NCBI GenBank assembly: GCA_029339505.1
Contig: JAQISU010000132.1
Location: forward strand, 11,201,001-11,265,000
Reading direction: 5' to 3'
From: Unio delphinus
Taxonomy: Eukaryota > Mollusca > Bivalvia > Unionida > Unionidae
DNA length: 64,000 bases
Part shown: positions 26,950 to 39,596 of the stretch, piece by piece
Position numbering within the stretch: position 1 is the stretch's first letter
How the letters are laid out: every line of letters starts with the position of its first letter
Notes under the pieces: model-generated
The model's database searches: none
What the model was told of the DNA's origin: nothing
Seen by the model: the letters and a program-made list of their open reading frames with translations, nothing else
Made by a program: the position numbers and the translations under genes

Positions 26950-28510
26950 ATGACTGGTTGTGAGAATTGTTTATTCCTGAGGGCCTGTTTAATATATCCT
27001 TACAGGCTGGTATGGGAAGGAATGAAACAACAATTGTTGTGGTTGTTGAGAAGATGAGGGGAAATCCAACTTTTCTGAGGAGTTTCACTGCAAGATTGAT
27101 GAGGTCGTTTCCCATCTGTGTAGTGCAATGAGGATAAGGCAATACTCTGATTCTCTTGCTTTCTGTATCACTTTGGAATCAGAGTTGTTGGAGATAGGCA
27201 TTTGCATCAGGTGAGTTCCAATCCAGTGATAGAGTGTTGACTGCCAGGTTTTTAGTCCAGGACTGGAGATATAGATTTGGAATTCCACCTTGTCGCAAAC
27301 AGGTCCACCAACAGTCAGTCCCACGAGTATATATCTGAGTGAAAAATAAAGGATGGTGAGACCATTCTGTTTTAACTGATTGTTCTGGGACAAAGACTTG
27401 GCTAGTACATTAGGCATCCCCAGATATGGTGAACTTTTACCTGGATCTGTTGTCAACAACATCACTTCTGAAGGTCCCACACCAGAATGCATGGGACTGG
27501 GGACTTGAGTTACTCATTGTCATTTTATAGAAGTCACCAATGAAGAGTTTTTAGATAGAATGAGAACCTTACCATTTAAATATTCCTGCCACCAGTGAAA
27601 GGCTTTAACAATGGCCAACATTTCCAGAATATTGATATGCCAATGTCGTTTGTGGGGACACCATGCATCACTGGTTTCACAAAAGGATAGTAGTAGTAGG
27701 TAGGCTCCCCAGCCTTCCATTGGTACAGACTCAGGCAGTTGTACTTGCAGAGGTATACCCACTGTAAGCCAAGTTTGGATACCCCAATTTCACAGATGGC
27801 AGAAGTTGGGCTACCCAGTCTTCTGTACTTACATCAATAAAGAATGTAAACTAGGGCAGTTGTACTTGCAAAGGTATACACGCTGTGAACCTAGTTTAGA
27901 TACCCTAATTCCACAGATGGTGCCTCAATTGTGTGCAGATGGGGAAAGGTTGGTCCAGTGGGCAAACTTTGGCCTCCATTTGGATAGAAGAATCATTTGC
28001 AATGCACATATAAAAAGGTTTATGTAGGGACAATGAGGACCACTGCCTTGCTCAGCAAGTCTAATTGGTACAGGAATTCATATGCAGAAAGAATTTTCCT
28101 CGAAAGAAAAGAAATCACCATGGTCAGATATTACTTGTTGGTGAGAAGCCCAGATTAAGCAATGGAACATGTTTATCATGATCTGTTTACATGTAACTCA
28201 CTTGATGTTTTCATGTATTTCAGGTAACTCGATTCATCATACGAGTGAAGACCAATGGAAGTGCCCAGAATTGATATACGATGTTGTAAACAAACTGTAG
28301 AACAACCTGGCAACCTTGTGAATAGGAACATATCTTTTAAGTTTACACTAATGGCAATGTCTCCCTCCTGGACGGTATTCAAAATGCACCATGGTGTTTC
28401 TATTTAGAACCATGAATGAATTCATTCAGGGTGCATAGGTCAAAGACAGGAAGCAGATATTCAATGCCTTTGGGACCAACAATGGTCTGGGATATAAACT
28501 GCAAAATTAT
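26950..28510 (-). pseudogene. Decayed DIRS-like retrotransposon pol (RT, RNase H and following region)
   Basis: Reading the minus strand from right to left in order: a reverse-transcriptase start with LLPVFDLCTLNEFIHGSK (about 28380-28490) and VQEGDIAISVNLKDMF (about 28330-28378), resembling the GDW-A-SIDLKDAYFHIP motif of DIRS-type RTs. Then an RNase H block at 27520-27762 with EGWGAYLLL and HINILEMLAIVKAFHWWQEY, close to the GWGA...HINVLEL...AL pattern. Then at 27085-27492 MPNVLAKSLSQNNQ and IQKARESEYCLILIALHRWE, matching the region after RNase H. Stops and frameshifts interrupt it, and no tyrosine recombinase was recognised. It lies in VPS13B intron 4 in the sense orientation. Another retroelement class with similar RT/RNase H is possible. 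Confidence 0.72.
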
Positions 28511-28756
28511 TTGAAATAAACGACAGGACCCTCATGGTGCTTTATCAATTTCAGCTTGTGAGAACTGTGGTATTTGCTGGGTGGAGCTTTGATATGACAG
28601 TTTTCAGAGGTTTGTGCTTTCTGTCACTCAAGAATGTAAATTAAGTACCAAGGGCCTACTTTTTAGTAAAACTAAGTTTTTCTTCTTAAGATGTATCCAA
28701 AGACCAAGTTTCATAACTGAAGGTAAAAAAGAGTTTCAGATATTTAAGAACATGCA

Positions 28757-28890
28757 TAACCAACAAGAATACTGAAAGCATAACTAACAATACTGAGAGT
28801 ATAACTAACAATACTGAGAGTATAACTAACAATACTGAAAGCATAACTAACAATACTGAGAGCATAACCAACAATACTGAGAACATAACA
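28757..28890. repeat. 21-bp minisatellite, six copies
   Basis: The unit AACAATACTGAGAGTATAACT repeats about six times with GAAAG and GAGAAC variants. The minus-strand frame over it (repeated MLSVLLV) is a by-product of a unit length divisible by three. Confidence 0.93.
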
Positions 28891-29042
28891 AACTTCCAAA
28901 TGAATAAATAAGTAAAATACTAAATCATCTCACAACAGTGTGGATGAGAAATTAACAAAAAAAAAAAAAAAAAACCTAGTATCAACAATGTAAGTGGTTT
29001 TGTAAGGATTAAACTTAATTAACAAAAAGTAACAATAATAAG

Positions 29043-30819
29043 TTCATTTATGAGAAAATAATCTGTTTTTTAATAAATCAAATACATTATTCATTTATGA
29101 GAAAATAATCTGTTTTTTTATAAATCAAATACATTATTCATTTATGAGAAAATAATCTGTTTTTTTATAAATCAAATACATTATTCATTTATGAGAACAT
29201 AATCTGTTTTTTTATAAATCAAATACATTATTCATTTATGAGAAAATAATCTGTTTTTTCATAAATCAAATACATTATTCATTTATGAGAAAATAATGTT
29301 TTTTTTAATAAATCAAATACATTATTCATTTATGAGAAAATAATCTGTTTTTTTATAAATCAAATACATTATTCATTTATGAGAAAATAATCTGTTTTTT
29401 TATAAATCAAATACATTATTCATTTATGAGAAAATAATCTGTTTTTTTATAAATCAAATACATTATTCATTTATGAGAAAATAATCTGTTTTTTTATAAA
29501 TCAAATACATTATTCATTTATGAGAAAATAATGTTTTTTTATAAATCAAATACATTATTCATTTATGAGAAAATAATCTGTTTTTTTATAAATCAAATAC
29601 ATTATTCATTTATGAGAAAATAATCTGTTTTTTATAAATCAAATACATTATTCATTTATGAGAAAATAATCTGTTTTTTTATAAATCAAATACATTATTC
29701 ATTTATGAGAAAATAATCTGTTTTTTTATAAATCAAATACATTATTCATTTATGAGAAAATAATCTGTTTTTTTTATAAATCAAATACATTATTCATTTA
29801 TGAGAAAATAATCTGTTTTTTTATAAATCAAATACATTATTCATTTATGAGAAAATAATCTGTTTTTTTATAAATCAAATACATTATTCATTTATGAGAA
29901 AATAATCTGTTTTTTTATAAATCAAATACATTATTCATTTATGAGAAAATAATGTTTTTTTATAAATCAAATACATTATTCATTTATGAGAAAATAATCT
30001 GTTGTTTTATAAATCAAATACATTATTCATTTATGAGAAAATAATCTGTTTTTTTATAAATCAAATACATTATTCATTTATGAGAAAATAATGTTTTTTT
30101 ATAAATCAAATACATTATTCATTTATGAGAAAATAATCTGTTTTTTTATAAATCAAATACATTATTCATTTATGAGAAAATAATCTGTTTTTTTTATAAA
30201 TCAAATACATTATTCATTTATGAGAAAATAATCTGTTTTTTTATAAATCAAATACATTATTCATTTATGAGAAAATAATGTTTTTTTATAAATCAAATAC
30301 ATTATTCATTTATGAGAAAATAATCTGTTTTTTTATAAATCAAATACATTATTCATTCATGAGAAAATAATCTGTTTTTTTATAAATCAAATACATTATT
30401 CATTTATGAGAAAATAATCTGTTTTTTATAAATCAAATACATTATTCATTTATGAGAAAATAATGTTTTTTATAAATCAAATACATTATTCATTTATGAG
30501 AAAATAATGTTTTTTTATAAATCAAATACATTATTCATTTATGAGAAAATAATGTTTTTTATAAATCAAATACATTATTCATTTATGAGAAAATAATGTT
30601 TTTTTTATAAATCAAATACATTATTCATTTATGAGAAAATAATCTGTTTTTTTATAAATCAAATACATTATTCATTTATGAGAAAATAATCTGTTTTTTT
30701 TATAAATCAAATACATTATTCATTTATGACAAAATAACCTGTTCTTTTATAAATCAAATACATTATTCATTTATGAGAAAATAATCTGTTTTTTTATAAA
30801 TCAAATACATTATTCATTT
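29043..30819. repeat. 47-bp minisatellite, about 38 copies
   Basis: The unit is TCATTTATGAGAAAATAATC, TGTTTTTTT, then ATAAATCAAATACATTAT. Copies are near-identical; the variation is mainly in the T-run length and in a two-base loss giving AATAATGTTTTTT. The array fills the start of VPS13B intron 4 and stops about 70 bp from the exon 4 donor. Confidence 0.97.
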
Positions 30820-30889
30820 TGATAGGATGTGCTCAGGAAATTAATTTCTGAATTCTCTTAGGTGTTGTAAATAAAAATCTTTCTCTCAC

Positions 30890-31127
30890 TTGAAATCTGA
30901 CTCGGAGGTTTCTTTTCCATGGTATAAAGATAGTCCATGAAAAAGAAGCCAAATTTCTGACTGGCAAACTGCTCGGAGTACACTTGGAGATGCTGGTCAG
31001 TGTTAAGTATGTAGTCTACAGGGATTCCCAGGTTGTCTGGAGCGCTGGCATCAAAAAGGGATTGACTGAGGTAGTTTATTGAAGATTTGTTCTGGAGAAT
31101 CTCTCCACCAGATAAAAGCACTTTGCC
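30890..31127 (-). CDS. VPS13B: VPS13B coding exon 4 (residues 443-521)
   Basis: The acceptor is TCTCCCTCAG and the donor TTTCAA|GTGAGA. The exon has 238 nt, entering in phase 0 and leaving in phase 1. It encodes GKVLLSGGEILQNKSSINYL, then SLFDASAPDN and FGFFFMDYLYTMEK, which match human SLFDYRSPEN and FGAFYMDYLYTMEN. The MDYLYTME motif is the clearest anchor. The donor lies only about 70 bp from the edge of a 1.8-kb, 47-bp-unit minisatellite in the next intron. Confidence 0.93.
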
Positions 31128-31309
31128 CTGAGGGAGAAAAATTATTAAAATGTTATTTAGTTTCAAATATTACAGAGGAAAAAAAAATTATACATTATTC
31201 TGGAATTAAAATCATAATTTTTGCAAGCACCTTATCCAAGCTTAGATATAAATAATAGAAACTAGCATAATAGAAATCAGACAAATGGATCAATGCATTG
31301 TAAGAAACA

Positions 31310-31311
<2 letters not shown>

Positions 31312-31340
<29 letters not shown>
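31312..31340. repeat. (AT)n microsatellite at LINE left edge
   Basis: A pure alternating AT tract directly abuts the truncated LINE. A second AT tract follows the LINE tail at about 32036-32050. Confidence 0.9.
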
Positions 31341-31344
<4 letters not shown>

Positions 31345-32034
31345 ATGGAAGGCCTGTGACAGAAGTAACTGTAGGTGAAGAAAAGCTTGATGTCGTAGCT
31401 GACTTCTGTTATCTAGGAGACACCATATCAGCCGGAGAAGGATGTGAACTGGCATCAACAACGTGTTGCAAGTCTGCTTGGAAAAAGTTTAGCGAGCTTC
31501 TCCCAATCCTGACGAATAGGCATTTGACGCACATTACAAGGGGTCGTTTTTACTCAACTTACATCAGACCTGTGCTGTTATACAGCTCTGAAACCTGGGC
31601 TGTCACTGCTACAACTCTCAGGAAGATACATCGCAATGATAAAGCCATGATACGATGGATCTGCCATGTAAATCCCGAGGCTAATGTCCCTTTTGAGTCT
31701 CTCCTCACCCAGCTCAACATCAGAAACACTTCTGACATTATCCAATCAAATAGGATGCGATGGCTGGGCCATGTTAAGCGTAGTAAAGGGTGGATATCCA
31801 AGGTCCGTTCCTTCAAAGTTACTGGAAGTCGAGCTCCAGGCAGACCTAAGCTAACATGGGAAGAGTTGACAAAAAGAGACAGAAAGACATTGGGGCTGAG
31901 AGGAATCAATCCACAGGGCCGTAAAGCCTGGAAGAAAGCGTTGAATAATCTCACGACGAAACAGACAGGCCTACCCTTGTTAGAGGATTAATAAAAGGCC
32001 TGGATAATCAAAATGGATGATGATGATGATGATG

Positions 32035-32036
<2 letters not shown>
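31341..32036 (+). mobile_element. 5'-truncated LINE, RT C-terminal region
   Basis: An uninterrupted frame runs from the end of an (AT)n tract to a stop at 31991. It encodes VVADFCYLGDTISAGEGCEL, then TYIRPVLLYSSETWAVT and MRWLGHVKRSKGW, and ends GINPQGRKAWKKALNNL. The YLG, LLYGSETW-like and RMRWLGHV motifs are typical of the thumb and C-terminus of non-LTR retrotransposon polymerases. The stop is followed by a (GAT)n tail to 32036 and then another (AT)n tract. The endonuclease and RT palm are missing, so this is a dead 5'-truncated insertion. It lies in VPS13B intron 3, antisense to the host gene, and its frame is intact, suggesting a fairly young insertion. Confidence 0.88.
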
Positions 32037-32105
<69 letters not shown>

Positions 32106-32258
32106 TTGTTTTTAAGTGTGTGTGTCTGACAGGCTATACATAGTGGCCAGTGTCAATGGTAGAGAAAGAGGAGACAGAATTCGGGAAAACCATGGAAAGA
32201 ACCACTACCCCACGAGACACTACTTTCTCATATGAGAGAGAGAGAGAGAGAGAGAGAT
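32036..32258. repeat. (AT)n-(AG)n and (GA)n microsatellites
   Basis: An AT tract passes into a pure AG run to about 32102, then the SINE family B scrap, then a second GA run at about 32235-32258. Confidence 0.9.
32115..32232 (-). mobile_element. SINE family B body fragment
   Basis: It carries AGGCTATACATAGTGGCCAG, GGAAAGAACCACTACCC and CACGAGACACTACTTTC, which is the family B body. The tRNA-like head is absent. It is embedded between two GA-rich microsatellites. Confidence 0.6.
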
Positions 32259-32846
32259 TTTACATCTAAGACAAGAACAACAATATAGTAAAACTTGTTA
32301 TAAGTAACCCTTCATATTACAACACATCCATAAAGGACATTTTCAAGAATCTATAGGAAACATGTATATAGATTGCTATGTAAATAAATGACAGCTGCTT
32401 AATGTAGACATAGAAGACATATTTGCATTCAAAATTTTAATATTTTCATGGAATTTAAAAGACACGATCATAAAACTAAATCTTTCAACCATTAAATATT
32501 GATGATTTCATTTGCATCTACTCATATTACTGCATAAATATAGTTTGGGGTTGTTAATTATGATATATGAATGAAACTGCATGCATCTATGTAATACATG
32601 TGCTACATGTGCTACACACTAAATAAAGGTATGGATATATGTACTGGGATAAGTTCACACACAATCATAAAACCACTTTCTATCTCACTCATAATTTTTT
32701 AGCTTGCCCACTAGCAAACATATTACAAACGACATTGCCCGAGTCAAATAAGACCATACAGAAGTTACAATGACACCACTGATGCCACACTTTACTTGTG
32801 CTTTGTATTAGTGAACCATAAGGGAAATTAATAAGGAAGCATTTAC

Positions 32847-33053
32847 TCGAATATGTGTTTCTTCCACAGCCTCACAAATACATGTCCCCTGGGAGATGAT
32901 CTGAATATTAGTGATCCCAAACTGGGCATCAAAGAAGTCCAGTCCCTTGATTAGCATCGCTAAGCAGATTCCTTCAGACTCCAGGTACAGGAAGGGGTTA
33001 AAGGATATCTTTCTTGGACCATAGTGGACCTTCTCCTTAAGTTTCTCTGTCAG
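32847..33053 (-). CDS. VPS13B: VPS13B coding exon 3 (residues 374-442)
   Basis: The acceptor is a T-rich tract ending TTTAAG at 33054-33055, and the donor is ATTCGA|GTAAAT. The exon has 207 nt (69 codons), phase 0 at both ends, and begins LTEKLKEKVHYG, continuing the MFK of exon 2 exactly as the human protein reads FKLTE. It contains FFDAQFGITNIQI, which corresponds to human FFDCQIGF, part of the extended chorein/VPS13 beta-groove. The conserved residues and the phase agreement make this a firm exon although it lies 5.7 kb from exon 2. Confidence 0.92.
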
Positions 33054-34069
33054 CTTAAAAAAAGCAGGTGTTGATAAAACATAATAAACTTGATAAGAGA
33101 TGAATAGTATTGTAGACAAAACATTTATTTAATAAATAGATTTAATTTCAAAATGGTTCAATGTCACTTAATTGATATTCAATATTCAAATAGTTATGTA
33201 TCCTGCATTTCTTTATTTTGTTGCATCTGGACTATCTACTATCCAATAATGTACCAGTTAGTTGCATGGCAATATAACAGTTTATGCAAAGATAACAAAG
33301 TCCTGAGTAAATAAGCAGGATGATGTATTAGTAAGCCCTTTTCCTGACTTTTAATGTCCCAAGTGATAAGTCTTTATGGAAGCATAAATGAAACTTGTTG
33401 CTAGGGCTGTGTTGTCATTCAGCAGCTAAAATAGCATATGGACAAAACATGATAAATCTTGGAACAAATTAAAAGTTAAATCAGGGGAGGTGGTTATTGT
33501 CCTCACCCCCTTGCCACAATGAACAAGCACACATGGGACACGTCATTTCTCCCTGTGATGTGCCTTATTTTCCCCCAGTACAAGCCCCTATTTTCATATT
33601 CTGGTCAGCTGTGGCTAAACTGCATAATAGCTAAAGGTTAGACTTAATATACAAACATAAGGCCAATGTGAATAATTAACAATTAATCCTTATCATTGCA
33701 TTTATCTTGTAAAAAAAGACTGCCCTTCTGACATACTTTCAAAGAAACCATGTGCTACAGTGTGTGTATATAAGCACTAGTAATTGATTGGCAAATAAAC
33801 AATGCTCTATTTTATTGTAACATAAAATGCCTAGGAGTTCATTTTAAAATAATTCAAATCTGCATTTACAAGTTACCATACATGTGGCAACTGTTTTTCC
33901 CCATGTTTTATATCCCACCATATTTCCTTAGGTTTAACTCTTAAGGAATGTAACACTGTTTACTAAATAAAATATTTACTCTGAATTACTTCTTTGGGGA
34001 CACATATACTGCATGGCATATTTTGTTTTATTCCTTCTTTTAATTTAATCATGGTAGTGTTTGTGTGTG

Positions 34070-34355
34070 TGATTTGGATTTTGAATGTAGCTTTTTTTAA
34101 AATTCAGTCATATCGCTACGATGTCTGCACTGTGACAGTTTATAGTAATGTCTAGTACTGGGGCATTTTGCTGCAGACATGTAGCATCATGTCCAAACAG
34201 TCACATTATCCTGACACCAGGGCAACCAGTCCTAAAACTAATCTTAATGTTGAGCCTGAAGCAAGTTCAGCATAACTTCTGTAAGTATTTGGTATCACTT
34301 GGCCAGGGTTCGAACCCACAACCTCCTGCATCCATGGCAGATGCTCTAATCACTA
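34070..34355 (-). mobile_element. SINE family A copy
   Basis: It contains the full family A order: TCGCTACGATGTCTGCA, CAGTTTATAGTAATGTCTAG, CACATTATCCTGACACCAG, then B-box complement AGGGTTCGAACCC and an A-box remnant. It sits in VPS13B intron 2. It is closer to the copy at 11893 than the one at 18149 is. Confidence 0.82.
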
Positions 34356-35254
34356 TCATGCTAGTTTTAAGTTTACATATATGGTAGAGGAATGCCAGCT
34401 GTTTACTGGTTGAATTTCTTTGGCAGAAATGGAGATGTGATTTTGATTGCAAAGAAAGTTACACAGCATGCACAGTGATCATTCATGAGATTGAAACTAA
34501 ACATTGACAAATTGTTTTCATTTTTTTGTTTTACTATAGTACTGTTGTAGGGGTTTAAAATCTGAAATTTATGTAAATAATGTTTAATCTTAGCATTCTA
34601 TTTACTGAAGAAAAAACTCCATAGTGTAATAATTATTTCATCAAAGCTGTATTCACAAACGATAAAACAGAATGTGGCATCTGTGGATTGCATATATCTA
34701 TTTATATATGGATTATTTTACTTTTAGAAATGAAAATTGACAGATATAACATAGATATAATAATAGGAAGTTATCTTGGGAGATATTATAAGATATAGGT
34801 GTGGGAGTTTTTTGAGAGTTGACAGACATGAATTGTCTGGGCTTGTGGAATTTCAGTCAGGACTTGTGAGTTTATTGAAGTCACCAGCCCATTTCCTGTG
34901 TCTAAAAAAAACTTCTTTGTGTGCTGAGATGTCATGTACAATTACTAAAAACAAAAAGTAAGGAAACTGTTCAAAACACATTGTCAAATGGCTGCACACA
35001 CTGAAAATACAAAATCAATAGATGGAGGTCTTGAATGGATCGGTGTCACATACCACAAGTCTCGAACAGTACTTGTTATTCTGTCTTGCTCACTCATGAT
35101 GTCACCAGATATAATCTTTGATCTAAACTTGGAAACATGTTGGGGGGTTGGTACATGTACTAAACAGGAACATTATAGCTTAGAGTATACAACTGGCTTT
35201 TATTTGCTCTTGTTAAAAACAAATTAAAAACCACAAATGTTCAGGATAGCATTA

Positions 35255-35424
35255 GGTTTTTGTTTGTTTCTATGGTTTAACACCATTTTTCAGCAAAATA
35301 TAGGCTATACATGGCGGCCACTATTAATTGGTGGAGGAAGAACCCAGACAATCTCCGGAAAGAACCACCAGCAGTGGTCCGTAATGGACAGCGCTTTAGA
35401 CCACCCAGCCACTCTGAGCCCCAG
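35255..35424 (-). mobile_element. SINE family B copy with internal deletion
   Basis: Landmarks are GGTTTAACACCATTTTTCAG, TAGGCTATACATGGCGGCC, GTGGAGGAAGAACCC, GGAAAGAACCACCAGCAGTGG and GACCACCCAGCCACTC. About 80 bases of the middle seen in the 17197 copy are missing. Confidence 0.78.
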
Positions 35425-38400
35425 ATAGCGATAGGCATTAAGGCACTTTTAGGATAAAAGCAAATACAATTAAAAACTCTAAGCTGTTGCTACCATCCTT
35501 AAAACTTTACAATGAAAATAAAATGTTGACAAATATTATGTAAACTGGTCAAATACCTTTCAAGATATGACCTTTCAAAGTTGTTGAGGGACTTGGGAAA
35601 TTTACGATCCCCACCAAAACTGCAATTACCATCAACTTTGGATGAGTAAAAGAAAATAATCTGAAGCTATACAACAGTGCCATTTACTGCAAAGCTAGAC
35701 AAGTTCCTTATTATTCAAGAATGCATGCATTACAATCATACACAAAAATCACTTTTTATTGGGTTCACTCAAAAACAGTAAAACTACAGAGGGTGGTTTT
35801 ACTGGAAAAGCCAGAACATGAAGTTTAACATGACTCTGCAACCTTGCTATAATACTATGACATTTAAAAGTGAGAAAACCTTCTAAAAACAATGCCCATT
35901 TTTTCTGGACCAATGGGTATGAAACTTTTGCCATACCAGATCATAGAAATCAGAAGAAAAGAGCAAAAGTTTGAATGTAAAAAAAAAACATGCAGAAACG
36001 ACAAGTTTCAAAAGGTCACAACATTTTTTATTTATCAACAGATTTTAATACTTCTTGTATTATATGAAAAATTCATGCAATATATGAAGAGTGTCAACAT
36101 TAGTATGAAAGTAGATTTTAAAACAGAAGCAATATCTGAAAATAGACAAAAATGAAGAAAAAAACTAGAATTTTCAAACATTTACAATGACATCAACTTT
36201 GATAGTTTTTGCACCAAAATAAGCCTTTTATCACCTTAATGCATACATACTAATAAAGTAAATATAATTATGATAAAGCAAAGATAGGTTACAAAGCAAG
36301 AACCATTGACAAAGTATCAAAAATTTTCACTACGTCTAATGTATTGAAGACAATGTACACTTCAGATAGTAGATACAATTGTAAATATCATAAAGGACTG
36401 CTTTGTTTAAAATAATCAGAAAAGTAACAGCTTTAACAAAGCTTGAGAATTTTATTTTGCTTTATTTTGTTGGTCAGTATTTTCAACTTTCCAAGTTAAG
36501 CAATCGCTTGAAGCTGGTTTTACATTAAAGTTCCAATCAAACACAAAACATGACTTAACCTCGGCAATGTCATCACTGGCTGACCAAATTTAAAAGGTCA
36601 GTTTTGGTTTTCATCTGGCATAAAAACTGTACGCGTGCCAGATCAGGTTGGTGTACTTCACACACTTGTCCAATGTCATATTGGTCATCATAATACACAG
36701 CTACCCATGTAAAGCAGTATAGGAACAGGATACAGTTTTCTTAATCCATTCATAAACCTGAAATGTGTAAGGTTAGAATAAGTTATTTCAGATGCACTTA
36801 AATTGATGAATGCAACAAAGCAAAAGAAAAAATGACAAGAAGAAAAATAATTTAAATAAATATGTGTAGATTATTGTTCACCCAAAAATAGTTTTTTGAC
36901 TTTAATAATAGTCTTGTTTTTGGGTTGAGCACTGCTTGTTCTTTGATTTAAGGCCAAATTAATTCATTTCACATGAAGTATTTAAAGTGAATTAAAAACT
37001 TTTAGCTACATTTATTGAATATTTACAGAGATGTTACAGACCAGAAAAATTAGAAATGCTATGTCCTTATATACAAATTGGAAACTGGGGATAGGTCTCA
37101 TAGATTTAACGTAATAAATTGGCAGTCCATAGCTAGCAGAGTTACAATGCCCTTTCATCCTTAATAAACACTATCCTAAATATTTTACCTTGTTCAAAAT
37201 TAAAAACCAAAAGAAGCAAGGTGAAAAGAAATAAAGAAGGGTAATAGAGCCCATTTTTCTTTTTGGTGAATCATGTTTACAAACACAAAGGTCACAAATT
37301 TATTGCTATCCAAATCAATTTATTAATACTTGCTCAGACACATAAAAGAAGAAGAAAAAAATTATGTCCACAAGTTTACTTTAAATACACAAAATAACAT
37401 GCCAAGCTTTATCTGCGGCTATTTTTGCATGCGTATTTCATGTGTACAAATGACATAGCTGAGCAAATCTGACTCTAAAGGTTTTCCTTGGACCTTCAAT
37501 TAATGACTTCAAGTACTCCAAAAAAAGATATAAAGACAACAACAAAATATAAGACATTAAAAACAAATATTACTTACAAACTAGCATTAAATAATCCATG
37601 GATGGAATATTGTAGCCCATAATACGTCTTGGATTTACATCGAGTCATGTGGCATAACTATTAGGCCAGCCATTGCATATGACTTATTCCCATCATACAT
37701 TAAAAAGCACGGTGATCTCGCGTGACATCATGAAAAATTCCGCTATTATACAGAAATAAGATATAATGAACATGCTTGAAAATTATATCAAATTTGCATT
37801 TTGAAATTGAGATTTAAATGAAAATTTGTCATTTTGAAGTTTTCATTGTGTAAAATTTGAAGCATAACAAAAAAGATTTGCACAGTAATGATAAATGTAG
37901 GTCATTCACTGTGCCTTACAAAAACCCTGTATGTACAAGTTCGACTTTAAGTATGAAAACAAATGAAAAACACAGATTTATGCATACAATGATAGAAGAA
38001 ACTTAGTTATTGTGACAAATGCATATATTTATTCATTTTATGAATTGTGATGGCATAAAATTTATTGTTCAAAATGTGCAAAATTTTGACTTTTAAATTT
38101 ACATGCAGTCCATTAACTTGGTGAGCTAGGACAGCTTGGAATACCTATTAGCATCCATCCTATTAGCATCCATCATTCAATGTAGCAAAAAGTACCTAAT
38201 TCATTTTAAATTCTTTGTGTGAAACAAATCAGGTACTTATCTACCGATAATGATGCTGACCTGATAATTTACAGAGTTACAGATAAATTCACAATGCTGT
38301 GTGGAACGAACTATATTTTCATGGTGATCACATGTGACAGTTCATTTGAAATGCATCTCTTGTAAAGGTCAGAAAAACTAATTTCATTTTCTTACTTCAA

Positions 38401-38715
38401 TGTTAACAACATAATTTTCTCCAATCTACAGAAGTGATAAACCATGCATTGATGCATTGGTAAGATCCCTTCATTTGCATTTGCACCATTAAAATTTGGT
38501 CTTGTACCAACTTTATCTGTCCTGGCCAATAGCAACAGAAATGCTGGATTATGCGAAACCATAGAATCTAAACTTTTTTGTCAAGAGCAAACCATTACCA
38601 TTTAGATGTAAAATTAGGATAACCTTCCTGACTGACAAATGTATTCAAATTTTTTAGTCACATGGCATGCATACATTGTACTGAAAAGATACTTGGACAG
38701 GTCCCCAAGTTTTAC

Positions 38716-38915
38716 CTTGAACATGATGGTCAGTTTGTAGGCATAGAACCCTATGCAAAAGATTGCAGCAAGGGGTTGTTTCTTCCTGGGGAGATTTTCT
38801 ACTCCCTCAGTATCCTCCTCTTCAGATGCAGTGACCAGCTGAGGGACAAAGGACCATGCCCACTGAAACCAGCCCTGGTCCTCTGCTGTGAGTGGAGCTT
38901 CACCCACAACATAAT
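38716..38915 (-). CDS. VPS13B: VPS13B coding exon 2 (residues 307-373)
   Basis: The exon follows a TTTTGACCAG acceptor and ends at TTCAAG|GTAAAA. The phase-1 G carried from exon 1 completes GAT, giving DYVVGEAPLTAEDQGWFQWA and on to WSFVPQ. The W-W-W-SFVP motif matches the GWVSWAWSFVP segment of human VPS13B, and the exon finishes with IGFYAYKLTIMFK, matching the human IGFY...TFK stretch. It has 200 nt, so with the carried base it ends in phase 0. The acidic EEEDTEG stretch is a variable loop. Intron 1 is 681 bp, the shortest seen here. Confidence 0.93.
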
Positions 38916-39488
38916 CTGGTCAAAATGGGAAGAAATGAAGAATACTAATGTATGTGTGTATGTGGTTAGCTGTTTATGTCCCTATAATCATATATTGACA
39001 CAGTCATGCAAAAAAAAAAAATGCACATCTATCAATAATAATTACTACACAGAGCTATATCTGGAAAAATACAAATAATTACAGGGTTAGTCCATTCTTT
39101 TTATTAAAGTAGCCCTAATTATTTTTACAAAAATAAGGAACACAAAATATTATCCTTTCCATGCTGAGCTAATAGGATAATGTTAAAATTTTAGCCTGTT
39201 CCTTGAATATAAACTTCATACATAATTTCTTTTAATCTGTAAAAATGTTTTAACAATGACTAGAATTATTTTGTTCAGAACTTCTCATCTTGGAATAAAA
39301 GTTCCTTGGCACAGTTTTAAAAAGTCTTTTATGGAGATGGTTCTAAATTCAAGCTTATTCTCATAATTCTTAACAATCTCTGATTTGTGAATTGTGGAAG
39401 ATGTGGCAAATTTATGGATATCTTATAGAAATGAGCTGAAAATATTCCATAGAGAATTTGTATGCCAATATTTTCAATGTTTCTCTAA

Positions 39489-39492
<4 letters not shown>

Positions 39493-39549
<57 letters not shown>
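39493..39549. repeat. (GA)n microsatellite
   Basis: A nearly pure GA run with one AA interruption lies in VPS13B intron 1, about 50 bp downstream of the exon 1 donor on the minus strand. Confidence 0.95.
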
Positions 39550-39596
39550 ATCAAATAATTATCAGTAACTGAACCAGTGCTGAGAATTACCTTTAC

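Larger units (their letters stand above)
33054..38715. other. VPS13B intron 2
   Basis: Apart from the two SINE copies (34070, 35255) this 5.7-kb intron holds no exon I can recognise. Open frames near 34776, 34988 and 35892 lack any family motif or splice support. From 36160 to 38600 there is only AT-rich unique sequence. Confidence 0.55.

Noticed and set aside
31559..31954. 131-residue minus-strand frame
   Set aside because: It is the antisense shadow of the LINE reverse-transcriptase frame on the plus strand.
38662..39078. 138-residue plus-strand frame
   Set aside because: It overlaps VPS13B exon 2 on the opposite strand, where conservation, splice sites and phase all support the minus-strand reading.
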